Positions 17,911 to 27,789 are shown, counted from the stretch's first letter. The stretch is DNA of 64,000 nt from Acinetobacter calcoaceticus DSM 30006 = CIP 81.8 (GCF_000368965.1 NZ_KB849780.1:496145-560144); one strand, 5' to 3'. Notes: generated from the sequence alone by a model not told the origin. Translations and numbers: made by a program.

Positions 17911-18816
17911 TCAATTTATTGTTTTACGTTTTCCTGAAATGCGACACCAATTTTCTTCGCGTTTTTCGACATCTAATATATCAAAAAATTCAGAATAAAC
18001 ACGTGAAACATCAGCAACTTGCTCTTCAATTACACCTGCAAGTGCGAACTCGCCGTCAGATTTAAGTAAATTTGCAAACTCAGGCGCAAGTGCCATTAAT
18101 GGACCCGCTAAAATATTTGCAACTAAAACATCTGCCTGTTGAGGTTTAAACTCTTGATCAAATTCTTCAGGAAGACCTACATATAGTCGATCTAATACGC
18201 CATTCAGTTCAGCATTTTGTTTTGTTGCTAAAACAGCCTGAGGGTCAATATCAGTGGCATATACTTTTTTAGCGCCTAGTAATAAAGCTGCTACGCCTAA
18301 AATGCCTGAACCGCAGCCATAGTCAATGACGATCTTATCTTTAACGTCAGTTTTACCTAGCCATTGTAAGCATAAGAATGTGCTTGCGTGGTTACCTGTA
18401 CCAAACGCAAGACCTGGGTCTAATTTAATGTTGGTTGCATCAGCTTCTGGTGGCTCTAGCCATTCAGGTACGATCCAGAACTTTTCCCCAATTTGAATTG
18501 GCTCATAATAGTCCATCCAAGCGCGTTCCCACACTTGATCTTCAAGTTCTTCATGACGGATAGGGGCGTCTGGAAGTTGAGCTTTTAAAAAAGCTTCTAA
18601 AGTATCGACATCAATAGGGTCTTGTTCGTCTTGTTGATAAATGCCTGTCACAATCACTTTATTCCATAAAGGTGTTTCACCTGGTAATGGTTCAAGTAAA
18701 GCCTGATCTTCAGCATCATCCAGAGTTACGCTTACCGCACCTAGAGACATTAAAAGTGTTTCTGTGAACTCAACTTGTGCTTGATCAACGGTAATGTGTA
18801 TTTGTAACCACTTCAC
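17911..18816 (-). CDS. prmA: Ribosomal protein L11 methyltransferase PrmA
   Basis: A 301-residue SAM-dependent methyltransferase that trimethylates ribosomal protein L11. The N-terminal L11-recognition domain covers about residues 1-60; [12 protein letters not shown] (132-143) and the SAM motif [10 protein letters not shown] (165-174) mark the catalytic domain, with VANILAGPL further on. The start is a GTG at 18816 with AGG 6-8 bp upstream. It heads the prmA-zinc ribbon-fis group on -. Confidence 0.93.
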   Translation of the reverse strand: MKWLQIHITVDQAQVEFTETLLMSLGAVSVTLDDAEDQALLEPLPGETPLWNKVIVTGIYQQDEQDPIDVDTLEAFLKAQLPDAPIRHEELEDQVWERAWMDYYEPIQIGEKFWIVPEWLEPPEADATNIKLDPGLAFGTGNHASTFLCLQWLGKTDVKDKIVIDYGCGSGILGVAALLLGAKKVYATDIDPQAVLATKQNAELNGVLDRLYVGLPEEFDQEFKPQQADVLVANILAGPLMALAPEFANLLKSDGEFALAGVIEEQVADVSRVYSEFFDILDVEKREENWCRISGKRKTIN

Positions 18817-18871
18817 GAAAAGGACCTAAAAATTTTATTTAAAGGCATATTGTAGCTGACTAGACAGTTTT

Positions 18872-18905
18872 AAAAAAGAAAGCGGCCCATCTTTAATGGA
18901 CCGAC
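18872..18905 (-). terminator. Terminator after small secreted protein gene
   Basis: GGTCCAT pairs with ATGGGCC around TAAAG, followed on - by GCTTTCTTTTTT. Confidence 0.75.
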
Positions 18906-18970
18906 TTTAAAAATACTGAGGAGGCTAGCGGCAAATAAATTGCTTCTTCTATGCCTCATGTCGAAATAGA

Positions 18971-19201
18971 TTAAGGAGCAGGGGCTTTAAATTGTAACTT
19001 ACCATTTTCATTTGGTTGGCAAGTACCATTAAAGATTACGCCGTTATGGTTGTAAGCTACCCATTCACCTTGCTGTTTTTTTACACAGACTCGAATTTGT
19101 TTTTGCATTTCGGCTTTGCTCATATCAGCAGCATGTGTAAAAGTTACGCCTGAAAAACAAATTAGAGATGCAGTTAAGATTTTTAACATAGTCGTTTTCA
19201 T
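18971..19201 (-). CDS. Small secreted hypothetical protein (76 aa)
   Basis: An unrecognised exported protein. A classical signal peptide covers residues 1-24 with a probable cut after THA, leaving a mature domain of about 52 residues with two cysteines (in RVCVKK and NGTCQP) that could form a disulfide. The mature part has QQGEWVAYNHNGVIFNGTCQ, suggesting a small beta-rich periplasmic domain. An AAGGAA site lies 7 bp upstream of ATG and a good terminator follows, so it is a real single-gene unit. Confidence 0.75.
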   Translation of the reverse strand: MKTTMLKILTASLICFSGVTFTHAADMSKAEMQKQIRVCVKKQQGEWVAYNHNGVIFNGTCQPNENGKLQFKAPAP

Positions 19202-19391
19202 TTTGTATTCCTTCTTGTCGCGTTAATTTTAAAGTCATAGAAGTGCTGTACATTTTTTATTCTAAGATGAATTTGTTTTAATAACATTCACTTTGTATTG
19301 AGTTCATGAAACAAAATGTCAAATCATGTGGCGTACCGTAAATTATGTGAAGACGATTTTGTAATTATGTACATCAATAGGCAGATAATTT

Positions 19392-19400
19392 TGATATAAT
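19392..19400 (+). promoter_or_regulatory. Extended -10 promoter candidate for mnmG
   Basis: TG-A-TATAAT is a consensus extended -10, 33 bp ahead of the mnmG start codon. The -35 region is poor, as is common with extended -10 promoters. Confidence 0.5.
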
Positions 19401-19433
19401 GTTCCGTCTTTTTTTTTCTGGTGTTTTGTACTC

Positions 19434-21314
19434 ATGCACTACCCTAAAGTTTATGATGTTATCGTTATCGGTGGCGGTCACGCAGGTACGGAAGCGGCCC
19501 TTGCTGCTGCGCGTATGGGACGACAGACTTTGCTTTTGACCCATAACATTGAGACTTTGGGTCAAATGAGTTGTAACCCAGCAATCGGTGGTATTGGCAA
19601 GTCACATTTAGTACGCGAAATTGATGCGCTTGGCGGAGCAATGGCTTTAGCTGCCGATAAAGGTGGTATTCAGTTCCGTATTTTAAATTCACGTAAAGGT
19701 GCGGCAGTACGTGCAACACGTGCTCAGGCTGACCGCGTTCGCTATAAAGCTGCCATCCGCGATACTTTGGAAAATCAAGCAAATCTTGATATTTTCCAGC
19801 AAGCGGCTGATGACCTGATTGTTGAAGGCGATACCGTTAAAGGCGTTGTTACCCAAATGGGTATTCGCTTTGACGCTAAAACTGTTGTGTTGACTACTGG
19901 TACATTCTTGGGTGGGGTAATCCACGTTGGTTTACAAAAATCAAGTGGTGGTCGTGCGGGTGATCCTCCTTCAATTGCACTTGCTCAGCGTTTACGTGAA
20001 TTAAATTTACCTGTGGGTCGTTTAAAAACGGGTACACCTCCACGTATTGATGCGCGTTCGGTTGATTTTTCAGTCATGATTCCGCAGCCGGGTGACTTCC
20101 CATCGCCGGTTATGTCGTTCATGGGTGATGCTTCTATGCATCCTGAACAAGTAAATTGTTATATCACGCATACCAATGAAAAAACCCATGACATTATTCG
20201 TGGTGGTTTAGATCGTTCACCAATGTATACCGGTGTTATTGAAGGTGTAGGACCACGTTACTGCCCATCAATCGAAGATAAAATTCACCGTTTCGCAGAT
20301 AAAGACTCGCATCAAGTATTTTTGGAACCAGAAGGTTTAGATACACACGAGCTTTATCCAAATGGTATTTCGACTTCGCTTCCATTTGATGTTCAGTTCG
20401 AGCTGGTTCGTTCTATTCGTGGTATGGAAAATGCCCATATTTTGCGTCCAGGCTATGCTATTGAATACGATTATTTCAATCCACAAGCTTTGAAATTCAC
20501 CCTCGAAACTAAAGCTATTAACGGGTTGTATTTTGCTGGCCAAATTAACGGTACAACAGGTTACGAAGAAGCAGGTGCTCAAGGTTTACTTGCTGGTTTA
20601 AATGCTGCACGCCGTGCGTGGGAGCAAGAAGAGTGGACGCCTAAACGTGATCAGGCTTACATGGGTGTATTGGTTGACGACCTCATCACTTTAGGTACTA
20701 AAGAACCATACCGTATGTTTACCTCACGTGCTGAATACCGTTTAATGTTACGTGAAGACAATGCGGATCAACGTTTAACGACTGTTGGTCGTGAACTTGG
20801 TTTAGTTGATGATGTGCGTTGGGCTGCTTATTGTGAAAAAATGGAAGCGGTTGAGCGTGAAACTTCTCGTTTACAACATTTGTGGGCAGCACCAAATAAC
20901 CCTATGGGTAAAAAATTCGTTGAGATGACTGGCGCTGACTTAAGTAAAGAATGTAGTGCGATTGATTTGCTTAAACGCCCTAATATTAACTTTGGTCAAA
21001 TTGCCGAACTTACGGGTTCTGAAGTTTCAGAGCACGTGGGTGAGCAAATCGAGATTGCTGTGAAATATGAAGGTTATATTAACCGTCAGCATGAAGATGT
21101 GGCTCAGTTAAAGCGTCTTGAAGAGACCAAAATTCCTACCGATTTTAATTATGATATTGTGTCTGGTTTATCTCGTGAAATTACCCAGAAATTAAAAACG
21201 GTTCTTCCGGAAACATTAGCTCAAGCGAGCCGTATTCCTGGTGTTACACCAGCAGCTGTTCAACTTGTAATGATCACAATTCGTAAAAATAATATGATTA
21301 AGAAAACAGCTTAA
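19434..21314 (+). CDS. mnmG: tRNA uridine 5-carboxymethylaminomethyl modification enzyme MnmG (GidA)
   Basis: A 626-residue FAD protein that with MnmE installs the cmnm5 group on wobble U34 of several tRNAs. The FAD-binding GGGHAG is at residues 13-18 within [16 protein letters not shown], and [26 protein letters not shown] follows in two consecutive conserved blocks. [20 protein letters not shown] near the middle and the helical C-terminal MnmE-binding domain are present. Length is the usual 620-630. It stands alone between a promoter at 19392 and a strong terminator. Confidence 0.96.
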   Translation: MHYPKVYDVIVIGGGHAGTEAALAAARMGRQTLLLTHNIETLGQMSCNPAIGGIGKSHLVREIDALGGAMALAADKGGIQFRILNSRKGAAVRATRAQADRVRYKAAIRDTLENQANLDIFQQAADDLIVEGDTVKGVVTQMGIRFDAKTVVLTTGTFLGGVIHVGLQKSSGGRAGDPPSIALAQRLRELNLPVGRLKTGTPPRIDARSVDFSVMIPQPGDFPSPVMSFMGDASMHPEQVNCYITHTNEKTHDIIRGGLDRSPMYTGVIEGVGPRYCPSIEDKIHRFADKDSHQVFLEPEGLDTHELYPNGISTSLPFDVQFELVRSIRGMENAHILRPGYAIEYDYFNPQALKFTLETKAINGLYFAGQINGTTGYEEAGAQGLLAGLNAARRAWEQEEWTPKRDQAYMGVLVDDLITLGTKEPYRMFTSRAEYRLMLREDNADQRLTTVGRELGLVDDVRWAAYCEKMEAVERETSRLQHLWAAPNNPMGKKFVEMTGADLSKECSAIDLLKRPNINFGQIAELTGSEVSEHVGEQIEIAVKYEGYINRQHEDVAQLKRLEETKIPTDFNYDIVSGLSREITQKLKTVLPETLAQASRIPGVTPAAVQLVMITIRKNNMIKKTA

Positions 21315-21325
21315 TCTTTTAAATG

Positions 21326-21357
21326 TGAAAAAGCCCAGTTAAGACTGGGCTTTTTTA
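21326..21357 (+). terminator. Terminator after mnmG
   Basis: AAAAAGCCCAGT-TAAG-ACTGGGCTTTTTT hairpin with T-run, 12 bp past the mnmG stop. Confidence 0.88.
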
Positions 21358-21660
21358 TTTTCTGCTCAAAAATATATGAAAACTTCCTAAGGAAGAAAAT
21401 AGATTTCGCTTCCTTTTTTTCTTATTTCACATATTTCAAGCAGCCAGTTATATTAAATTCACGTTCAAACAAGAGGGCTTTAACCATGACAATGAAATCA
21501 ATTCGCTACAATAGAGATGAAATGGCATGCCAATGCTTATGTTCAAAATAGCGCAAAAGAAAAAGCAGGTCAGTTTTGTAGGGGGAGAACACATTGATCT
21601 GAAAACAAGTATAAATATAAGAGCCAATATAAAATTAAGAAAATTATAATTCAAAATCTA
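21358..21660 (+). other. Orphan + strand unit with attenuator-like hairpins and short frames
   Basis: No long gene is present, yet the stretch is framed by + strand signals. CTTCCTAAGGAAG (21383-21395) can pair within itself, or its AAGGAAG half can pair with CTTCCTT (21409-21415) ahead of a T-run, so the two hairpins are exclusive. Further on, a 21-codon frame starts at 21486 behind GAGGG (21473-21477) with 8-bp spacing, and overlapping frames of 26 codons and 36 codons (ATG at 21539) continue it in other phases. This could be a small RNA, a short peptide gene or a frameshifted remnant. Confidence 0.35.
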
Positions 21661-21686
21661 AAGAGAACCTTATGGTTCTCTTTTTT
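21660..21686 (+). terminator. Intrinsic terminator with + polarity, no clear + gene before it
   Basis: AAAGAGAACC-TTAT-GGTTCTCTTTTTT has six T on + but only three on -, so it suits a + transcript better than the WYL gene that ends at 21691 on -. It may serve both. Confidence 0.7.
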
Positions 21687-21690
21687 ATAT

Positions 21691-22698
21691 CTATTTATTC
21701 TCAGATTCAATTTCTCGTACAGCATTGTGTACTTGTATAGGCTCGATATGCAGTAACTTCTTGCCAAAACTACGCAACCACCACACCAGTTGAGATGTAA
21801 AAGGTACGGTCGCTGTAACTTCTACGATATTTTCTTCAAGTGGAATTATAGTTTGGTCCTTACTTAACTGACTTTCATAGAAAGTTCTAGCAGTTTGCTC
21901 TGTCATGGTTAATGTGAGTTGAATTGACTCAGTTGGCTGCTTGTAGTCCACTCTAAAGCCTAAAGCGCCTGAATCGATATAATGATCAATATCAAAATTG
22001 ACAGGATGCAGTGCTCGACTATCTAAGACTTTTGCTGATTTAAAACGGTGCAAGGCAAACGTTTGAACTTCAGTTTTATCATGTCGTGTGCAAATTAAAT
22101 AAATTACCGCACCTTTTTGTACCAAAGCCAAAGGATTTAAAATATAAGTTTTATCCTCGCCCTGATTTACTCGTGCCCGATAAATACATTCTATTTGTTT
22201 GTCTTGGAGTAGACCTTCATAAATTGCTTGTTGAGCATTTCGATCGACTACAGGTGGGATAAGAGGTTGGCTGGCAGGTACGATGCGTACTCGGTTAATC
22301 CATTGCCTAACATTATTTTGTGTAGAGAGACTGCGTTTAGCCAAATCAAACCAAGGCCCCATCTCATCAAGCAGACTTGGTGGAAGTAAGTGTTTAAGAT
22401 GTTCCTCAACCATCATAAATGTTACTGCCTGAGAGCTAGTCATGTGAGGTAAACTCTGAATAGGCGCATCGGATTGCCACCGCCAGCCTTGAGGTACAGC
22501 CTTATTACTTTCTATTGGAAAGCGCTGAGCAATTTGGTTTAAATCACGCTGAATAGTCCTTAAACTGATATCAATACCTTCACGTTCAAGCATTTCTTGT
22601 AATTCTCGAGTCCCGATCCATTTACCGGTAGGGAGGCGAGATAAAATCTGCCATTGGCGATATAAACTATTTGAAGTTTCTTTTTCTATTACAGACAT
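21691..22698 (-). CDS. HTH-WYL-domain transcriptional regulator
   Basis: A 335-residue regulator. An N-terminal winged HTH (about residues 12-75, ISLRTIQRDLNQIAQRF as recognition region) is followed by a linker, a WYL-type Sm-fold domain around 155-225 (YILNPLALVQKGAVIYLICTR, where the WYL triad is degenerate, with Ile-Tyr-Leu) and a C-terminal WCX-like extension from about 235. WYL proteins sense nucleic acids or nucleotides and control defence, DNA-damage and metabolic genes. It is divergent from the ATP-grasp/alpha-E/transglutaminase/Anbu operon across a 227-bp spacer, so local control of that operon is likely but not shown. Confidence 0.85.
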   Translation of the reverse strand: MSVIEKETSNSLYRQWQILSRLPTGKWIGTRELQEMLEREGIDISLRTIQRDLNQIAQRFPIESNKAVPQGWRWQSDAPIQSLPHMTSSQAVTFMMVEEHLKHLLPPSLLDEMGPWFDLAKRSLSTQNNVRQWINRVRIVPASQPLIPPVVDRNAQQAIYEGLLQDKQIECIYRARVNQGEDKTYILNPLALVQKGAVIYLICTRHDKTEVQTFALHRFKSAKVLDSRALHPVNFDIDHYIDSGALGFRVDYKQPTESIQLTLTMTEQTARTFYESQLSKDQTIIPLEENIVEVTATVPFTSQLVWWLRSFGKKLLHIEPIQVHNAVREIESENK

Positions 22699-22925
22699 AA
22701 GCGTAATACATCTATATCCAACTGCTTTGGTGTCAACACAATAAAAAATCTTTACACATTTAGCAAGTTTGTCAGATTCGGTTTATAGGTCCTTTTACAA
22801 TCAATGTTAAGATTTAGAAGAAGAAAGTTATAACAAAGCACCGTAAAAATATTAAAGATATATAAATGGCACTGAAATTGCTTATTTAAAAATGAAATAT
22901 AGATAAATGATAAGACGAGGTGGTT

Positions 22926-24476
22926 ATGTCAGAACAAGAGCATGAATTACATATAGATAATGATTTTTTTATACAAGAGCAGACGACTACGGCACACATT
23001 AACCCAACCTCTTTTTTAGAACATATTTCCGTACAAACCAACCTATTTGAGCAGCTAAAATCACAGTTTTTTAATGAGATGCTTGATGATGTAACATCCA
23101 ATGGTGCGGCTTCTAAAAAAATTGAGCAATGGTTGAGTATCCGTACTTTAGATGAATTAAAAGAATTGAATGCTCAAGCGAAACAACATTTTCTTTATCA
23201 TGGGATTACTTTTAACGTATATGGTGATAAAGAAGGTGCAGAGCGAACAATTCCTTTTGATTTAATTCCAAGGGTGATTGAAAAAAAACAGTGGGAGAAA
23301 ATAGCTTCGGGCTGCGCACAGCGTGTTAAAGCTTTAAATTACTTTTTAGATGATATTTATCATGGACAACATATTTTAAAAGAACAGCTCGTTCCCGAAG
23401 AGCAAATTATGGGTAATGAGGCTTTTCAGCCGCACATGCTTAAACACTCTTTAAAGGGTAAAATTTATTCTCAAATTAGCGGGATTGATATTATCCGTGA
23501 TGGTGAAGGAGAATTTTTTGTATTGGAGGATAATTTAAGAACACCTTCTGGCGTATCTTATATGATCGAAAGCCGAAAAATTAGCCAAGAATTGATGCCG
23601 GAGCTATGTGCAACCAATAATTTACAGGGAATTGAGCATTATCCAAAACTTTTAAAAGAAATATTGCAGGAAAATTCACCTGCGGACAGACCTTTTATTG
23701 TGGTGCTAACCCCAGGGCGTTTTAACAGTGCTTACTATGAGCATGCTTTTTTAGCACGTGAAATGGATGTACCACTGGTTACAAATCGGGATTTATTTGT
23801 AGAAAGTGACCAAGTTTTTGTTAAAACCATTCGTGGACGTCAAAAAGTAGATGTAATTTATCGCCGTCTAGATGATGATTTTCTAGATCCTTTGGCATTT
23901 CGACCAGATAGTGCTCTTGGAGTAGCAGGTCTGATGTCTGCCTATTTGCAAAAAAATGTTGTAATTGCGAATGCACCTGGGACAGGGGTGGCTGATGATA
24001 AATCTATTTATCCTTATGTTGATCAAATGATTCAATATTATTTGGGTGAAACGCCAATTCTAAAAAATGTACCTACTTACCAATGCCGTAAAGAAGAACA
24101 TTTAGATTATGTTCTTTCTAATCTTGAGCAATTGGTGGTTAAAGAAGCACAGGGTTCAGGGGGCTATGGCATGTTAATTGGCCCTAAGGCAAGCTCGTGT
24201 GAGATTGATGACTTTAGAAAAAAATTGATTGCTACACCCCACATGTATATTGCGCAGCCTACATTGGCTTTATCCGTTGCTCCTACGCTAACAACTGGCG
24301 GGGTGGCTGAACGACATATCGATTTACGTCCATTTGTATTAAGTTCACCTTATCGTACAGAGATAGTGCCAGGGGGCTTAACACGTGTAGCTATGCAGGC
24401 CGGATCCTTAGTTGTAAATTCTTCACAAGGCGGTGGCATAAAAGATACATGGGTGGTTGAAACGTTACATTCCTAA
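22926..24476 (+). CDS. Circularly permuted ATP-grasp type 2 protein
   Basis: A 516-residue protein of the circularly permuted ATP-grasp family (formerly DUF404/DUF407/DUF403 type). Conserved stretches include PRVIEKKQWEKIASGCAQR near residue 119, the catalytic-looking GEFFVLEDNLRTPSGVSYM near 197, VDVIYRRLDDDFLDPLAFR near 316 and VVKEAQGSGGYGMLIGP near 404. Family members are predicted to make peptide or amide bonds with ATP. ATG at 22926 is preferred over GTG at 22920 because GAGG lies 5 bp before it. It is the first of four genes with alpha-E, transglutaminase-like and Anbu proteins. Confidence 0.9.
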   Translation: MSEQEHELHIDNDFFIQEQTTTAHINPTSFLEHISVQTNLFEQLKSQFFNEMLDDVTSNGAASKKIEQWLSIRTLDELKELNAQAKQHFLYHGITFNVYGDKEGAERTIPFDLIPRVIEKKQWEKIASGCAQRVKALNYFLDDIYHGQHILKEQLVPEEQIMGNEAFQPHMLKHSLKGKIYSQISGIDIIRDGEGEFFVLEDNLRTPSGVSYMIESRKISQELMPELCATNNLQGIEHYPKLLKEILQENSPADRPFIVVLTPGRFNSAYYEHAFLAREMDVPLVTNRDLFVESDQVFVKTIRGRQKVDVIYRRLDDDFLDPLAFRPDSALGVAGLMSAYLQKNVVIANAPGTGVADDKSIYPYVDQMIQYYLGETPILKNVPTYQCRKEEHLDYVLSNLEQLVVKEAQGSGGYGMLIGPKASSCEIDDFRKKLIATPHMYIAQPTLALSVAPTLTTGGVAERHIDLRPFVLSSPYRTEIVPGGLTRVAMQAGSLVVNSSQGGGIKDTWVVETLHS

Positions 24477-24498
24477 TTGTGGGTTAAAGAGGAACTTT

Positions 24499-25095
24499 AT
24501 GGTTTTACTCAATTCGAGTGCGCATCAAATATATTGGTTAGGCCGTTATTTAATGCGAGTTAAATTTGCGGTCTATTATTTACCTTTTACAGAAGATGAG
24601 AAAGCTACACAATTTGCAGCAGCATTTGGTTTGGTAATAGAAAATGCTGAATTACTAAATCACTATATGTTAGACAAGAAGCAAACATTTTCATTACTGA
24701 ACCAGCTCGTTATTGCTAAAGATAATATTCAGGCACTAAGAGGTATATTGTCATCAAATGCTTATGCAGAATTAAATCATGTTATTAACACGCTTCAAGC
24801 CCAACCAGAGGCTTTGAGAAATGCTGTTGAGCAATGTACTCATATACTAGAAGCGGAGAATGAAGATGTTTGTTTATTTCTGCATTTAGGTCAAAAAATA
24901 GAGCAATTTGATATAGAACTACGTTTTGGGCAAGATTTATCAGGCCTCGTGTCAGAGCTAGATGTTGTGGTGCAACGGCTTGTTAGCTTAGGTTGGGAGA
25001 ATATAGATCAAAATTGGCAAGTACTAAAGCATCAGCTAACGTGGGACGCTTATTATACTTTTACACAGCAGCTGGAAAATATGTTTGAGGTCTGA
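24499..25095 (+). CDS. Alpha-E domain protein
   Basis: A 198-residue helical protein of the alpha-E family, always linked to circularly permuted ATP-grasp enzymes. The opening LNSSAHQIYWLGRYLMRVKF is the family hallmark (N-x-x-x-YWxGRYxER usually; here LMR replaces the usual IER). An AGAGGAA site lies 5 bp ahead of the ATG at 24499, which follows the ATP-grasp stop by 22 bp. A longer frame opening at 24457 overlaps the previous gene and lacks a signal. The biochemical role is unknown; a scaffold or substrate-helper role is usually supposed. Confidence 0.87.
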   Translation: MVLLNSSAHQIYWLGRYLMRVKFAVYYLPFTEDEKATQFAAAFGLVIENAELLNHYMLDKKQTFSLLNQLVIAKDNIQALRGILSSNAYAELNHVINTLQAQPEALRNAVEQCTHILEAENEDVCLFLHLGQKIEQFDIELRFGQDLSGLVSELDVVVQRLVSLGWENIDQNWQVLKHQLTWDAYYTFTQQLENMFEV

Positions 25096-25097
25096 TT

Positions 25098-25877
25098 ATG
25101 AAATTGATGGTGAATCATCAAACGCATTATAGCTATACTGAAACTGCTCAAAACAGTATTCAGTATATTAAAATGATGCCTCAAACATCACCGCATCAAC
25201 ATGTTATGAATTGGGCAATTAGCGTGCCGGGTGACAAAACGATAAAAAGGGACATATTTAACAATGTATGGATGACGGCTAGTCAGCGTTATCAATACCA
25301 ACATCTTACATTTATGGCTCAAGGAATCATTGAACTTCAAAATGTAGAGCTAGGTTGTGTAAATCTATCTACACCTACAAATTTGTTTTTGCAGATGACA
25401 AGTGCAACCCGATGTGATTTGGCAATGTTGGACTTTGCCAAAAATATTGTGGGGGTCAAAGACCGACAGCATATTGCATTATTAAGTGAACATATTTTGC
25501 AGAAAATACTCTATCAGCCTGAAAGTACTTCGGTTCAGACAACTGCAACTGAAGCATTTCACGCTGGACAGGGTGTATGCCAAGATCATGCTCATGTTTT
25601 AATTGCGATGTGTCGTGCGCTACAATTACCAGCACGTTATGTTTCTGGTTATCTATTTGATCAAAACTATCCGCACCTTGCCAGTCACGCTTGGGCGGAA
25701 GTATTTTTAGAAAATCAGTGGTATTGTTTTGATGTAAGCAATCAGTTGTTTACACCCAAACATCATATCTACCTTGCAGTAGGCCGTGACTATCTTGATG
25801 TGGCACCAATTCGTGGTGTAAGAGAGCAAGGTGGGGTGGAAAACATGATGTCTGTGGTTCAGGTGTTGGCATGTTGA
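25098..25877 (+). CDS. Transglutaminase-like cysteine peptidase family protein
   Basis: A 259-residue papain-fold protein. An N-terminal beta-rich domain (about 1-95, the bacterial transglutaminase-like N-terminal region) precedes the catalytic domain with GQGVCQDHAH (Cys161), SHAWAEVFL (His197) and WYCFDVSN (Asp212), giving a complete Cys-His-Asp triad. Such proteins act as peptidases, amidases or transglutaminases; within this gene set cleavage or crosslinking of the ATP-grasp product is a reasonable guess. No signal peptide. It starts 2 bp after the alpha-E stop. Confidence 0.9.
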   Translation: MKLMVNHQTHYSYTETAQNSIQYIKMMPQTSPHQHVMNWAISVPGDKTIKRDIFNNVWMTASQRYQYQHLTFMAQGIIELQNVELGCVNLSTPTNLFLQMTSATRCDLAMLDFAKNIVGVKDRQHIALLSEHILQKILYQPESTSVQTTATEAFHAGQGVCQDHAHVLIAMCRALQLPARYVSGYLFDQNYPHLASHAWAEVFLENQWYCFDVSNQLFTPKHHIYLAVGRDYLDVAPIRGVREQGGVENMMSVVQVLAC

Positions 25878-25893
25878 ATGTAAAGAGAATGAA

Positions 25894-26628
25894 ATGACCT
25901 ATTGTTGTGCGCTTAGATTGGAACAAGGTTTAGTGTTTATTAGTGACACGAGAACTAATGCAGGAGTTGATCATATTTCTGTGTTCCGAAAATTGCATAC
26001 TTTCGGCATTACCGGAGAGCGTTTCATGGCCTTACAAACAGCAGGTAATTTGGCGACGACACAAGCTGTTATAGGTCATTTACAAAATGCTCTCACTTTG
26101 CAGCAAGAACCTAACTTATATAGTGTCAATACGATGTTTGAGGCTGCTGAACTGATTGGTAAAACCTTAAAAAGTGTTTTAGAGGATATTAGTTCAGACA
26201 CTCAAGAACAAATGAATTATGCGTGTAGTATTTTAATAGGTGGGCAAATTAAAGGCGGTGAAATGCAGCTTTATAATATCTATCCGCAAGGTAATTTTAT
26301 TTGTGCAACTACGGATACACCCTATTTTCAAATAGGAGAAAGCAAATACGGAAAACCTATTTTGGATCGTGCTCTATATTATGCGATGCCGCTAGATGAT
26401 GCATTACGTTGTAGTTTGATTTCTTTTGATTCAACCTTGCGTTCAAATGTTTCTGTTGGCTTGCCGCTTGATGCATTGGTTTATAACAAAGATAGTTTTG
26501 TTATTCCGATGGGGAAACGAATTACCGAAGATGATCCGTATTTTTCACAGATTAGTAAACAATGGTCCGATACTTTACGCCGTGGTCTGCAAGAATTACC
26601 AAAACCGACTGATGATTACTGGCGATAA
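25894..26628 (+). CDS. Anbu-type proteasome-related peptidase
   Basis: A 244-residue Ntn-hydrolase of the Anbu (ancestral beta subunit, related to HslV) family. There is no propeptide: Thr follows the initiator Met, and counting that Thr as residue 1 puts Asp17, Arg19 and Lys32 at the positions of the proteasome active-site residues. The N-terminus TYCCALRLEQGLVFISDTR and the FRKLHTFG block fit the family. Anbu assembles into a helical or lock-washer-like particle in other bacteria. It ends the operon and is followed by a perfect palindromic terminator. Confidence 0.9.
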   Translation: MTYCCALRLEQGLVFISDTRTNAGVDHISVFRKLHTFGITGERFMALQTAGNLATTQAVIGHLQNALTLQQEPNLYSVNTMFEAAELIGKTLKSVLEDISSDTQEQMNYACSILIGGQIKGGEMQLYNIYPQGNFICATTDTPYFQIGESKYGKPILDRALYYAMPLDDALRCSLISFDSTLRSNVSVGLPLDALVYNKDSFVIPMGKRITEDDPYFSQISKQWSDTLRRGLQELPKPTDDYWR

Positions 26629-26645
26629 AATTTTTAAAAGCTGAT

Positions 26646-26675
26646 AAAAAAATCCAAGCATGCTTGGATTTTTTT
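26646..26675. terminator. Perfect palindromic terminator between Anbu gene and alr
   Basis: AAAAAAATCCAAGCATGCTTGGATTTTTTT is complementary to itself end to end (26646-26660 mirrors 26661-26675). It terminates both converging genes. Confidence 0.88.
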
Positions 26676-26687
26676 ATATTTTATTAT

Positions 26688-27764
26688 TTAACTGCTTTTA
26701 CGAATAGGGCGATTACTTAAGCGACAGAGTAATTCATATCCTATTGTTCCGTTTGCATCGGCGACATCATCAACTAAGCGGTGTGTTCCCCAAAGTTCGA
26801 CTTGAGAACCTAATTTAACTTGAATAGCTGTAATGTCAATTGCAAGCATATCCATGCTGACTCTGCCGACTAAAGGACATAATTGCCCGTCAATCGCCAC
26901 ATAATTTTGTTTAATATAAGCTCTAGGGTATCCGTCACCATAGCCAATAGAAACTATTGCAATATCCATTTTTTGTTGCGCACAGAAGGTTGAACCATAA
27001 CCTACATGTTCTCCAGCTTGAATATGATTCAATGCAATCACTTCTGCTGTAAAGGACATGACTGGTTTTAGGTCAAGATCATGTACTGTTTTATCTGCAA
27101 AAGGCGAAGCGCCGTAAAGCATAATACCCGGGCGTACATAGTCAAAATGTAATTCTGGCCATTTATAAATAGCAGCAGAATTACAGCAAGATGCTAAAAC
27201 AGGATCACAAGCTTGTTTAACCTGTAAAAATTGTTGTTTTTGTTGCTCGTTGAGTGGATGGTCCACATCTGCATTTGCGAAATGCATTGCCAGTACACAG
27301 GTAAATCCTTCAGATTTTAAAGTTTTAATGACCTCAATAATTTCAGGAACTTTAAATCCTAAACGGTTCATGCCGCTATTGAGCTTAATCCAGACTTTTA
27401 GGCCTTGAGCGATGTATTCTTGCTTATGTTTAATTAACCACTCAAACTGCTGTTGATGGTGAATCACACATTCAAATTTTTGCTTAATTGCAATAGGCAT
27501 TTCATCTTCAGAAAATGCCCCTTCAATTAAAGTAACAGGTTGTTGAAATCCAAGTTCGCGAATTTCTAAACCTTCTTGTAGGCAGGCGACACCAAAGGCA
27601 TCTGAGGCATTTAAGGCTGCTAAACAGTCTTTGATTCCATGTCCGTAAGCATTAGCTTTCACCATACTTACAATTTTTGAATTTGCTGCGAGTTGTTTGA
27701 CACGGTTTAAATTATATTGAAGCGCATGGCGATCAATATAAACTGTTGCTTGGCGCACCCTCAT
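26688..27764 (-). CDS. alr: Alanine racemase
   Basis: A 358-residue PLP enzyme that interconverts L- and D-alanine for peptidoglycan. The PLP lysine is Lys36 in MVKANAYGHG; the second half has RPGIMLYGASP and HVGYGSTF, which carry PLP-phosphate and the catalytic tyrosine, and VGRVSMDM. An AGGAG site ends only 2 bp before the ATG at 27764 but 8 bp before an in-frame GTG at 27758, so the real start may be that GTG, which would remove two residues. It follows dnaB by 25 bp on the same strand. Confidence 0.93.
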   Translation of the reverse strand: MRVRQATVYIDRHALQYNLNRVKQLAANSKIVSMVKANAYGHGIKDCLAALNASDAFGVACLQEGLEIRELGFQQPVTLIEGAFSEDEMPIAIKQKFECVIHHQQQFEWLIKHKQEYIAQGLKVWIKLNSGMNRLGFKVPEIIEVIKTLKSEGFTCVLAMHFANADVDHPLNEQQKQQFLQVKQACDPVLASCCNSAAIYKWPELHFDYVRPGIMLYGASPFADKTVHDLDLKPVMSFTAEVIALNHIQAGEHVGYGSTFCAQQKMDIAIVSIGYGDGYPRAYIKQNYVAIDGQLCPLVGRVSMDMLAIDITAIQVKLGSQVELWGTHRLVDDVADANGTIGYELLCRLSNRPIRKSS

Positions 27765-27789
27765 TACTCCTTTGGGCTAGAGATAGAGT

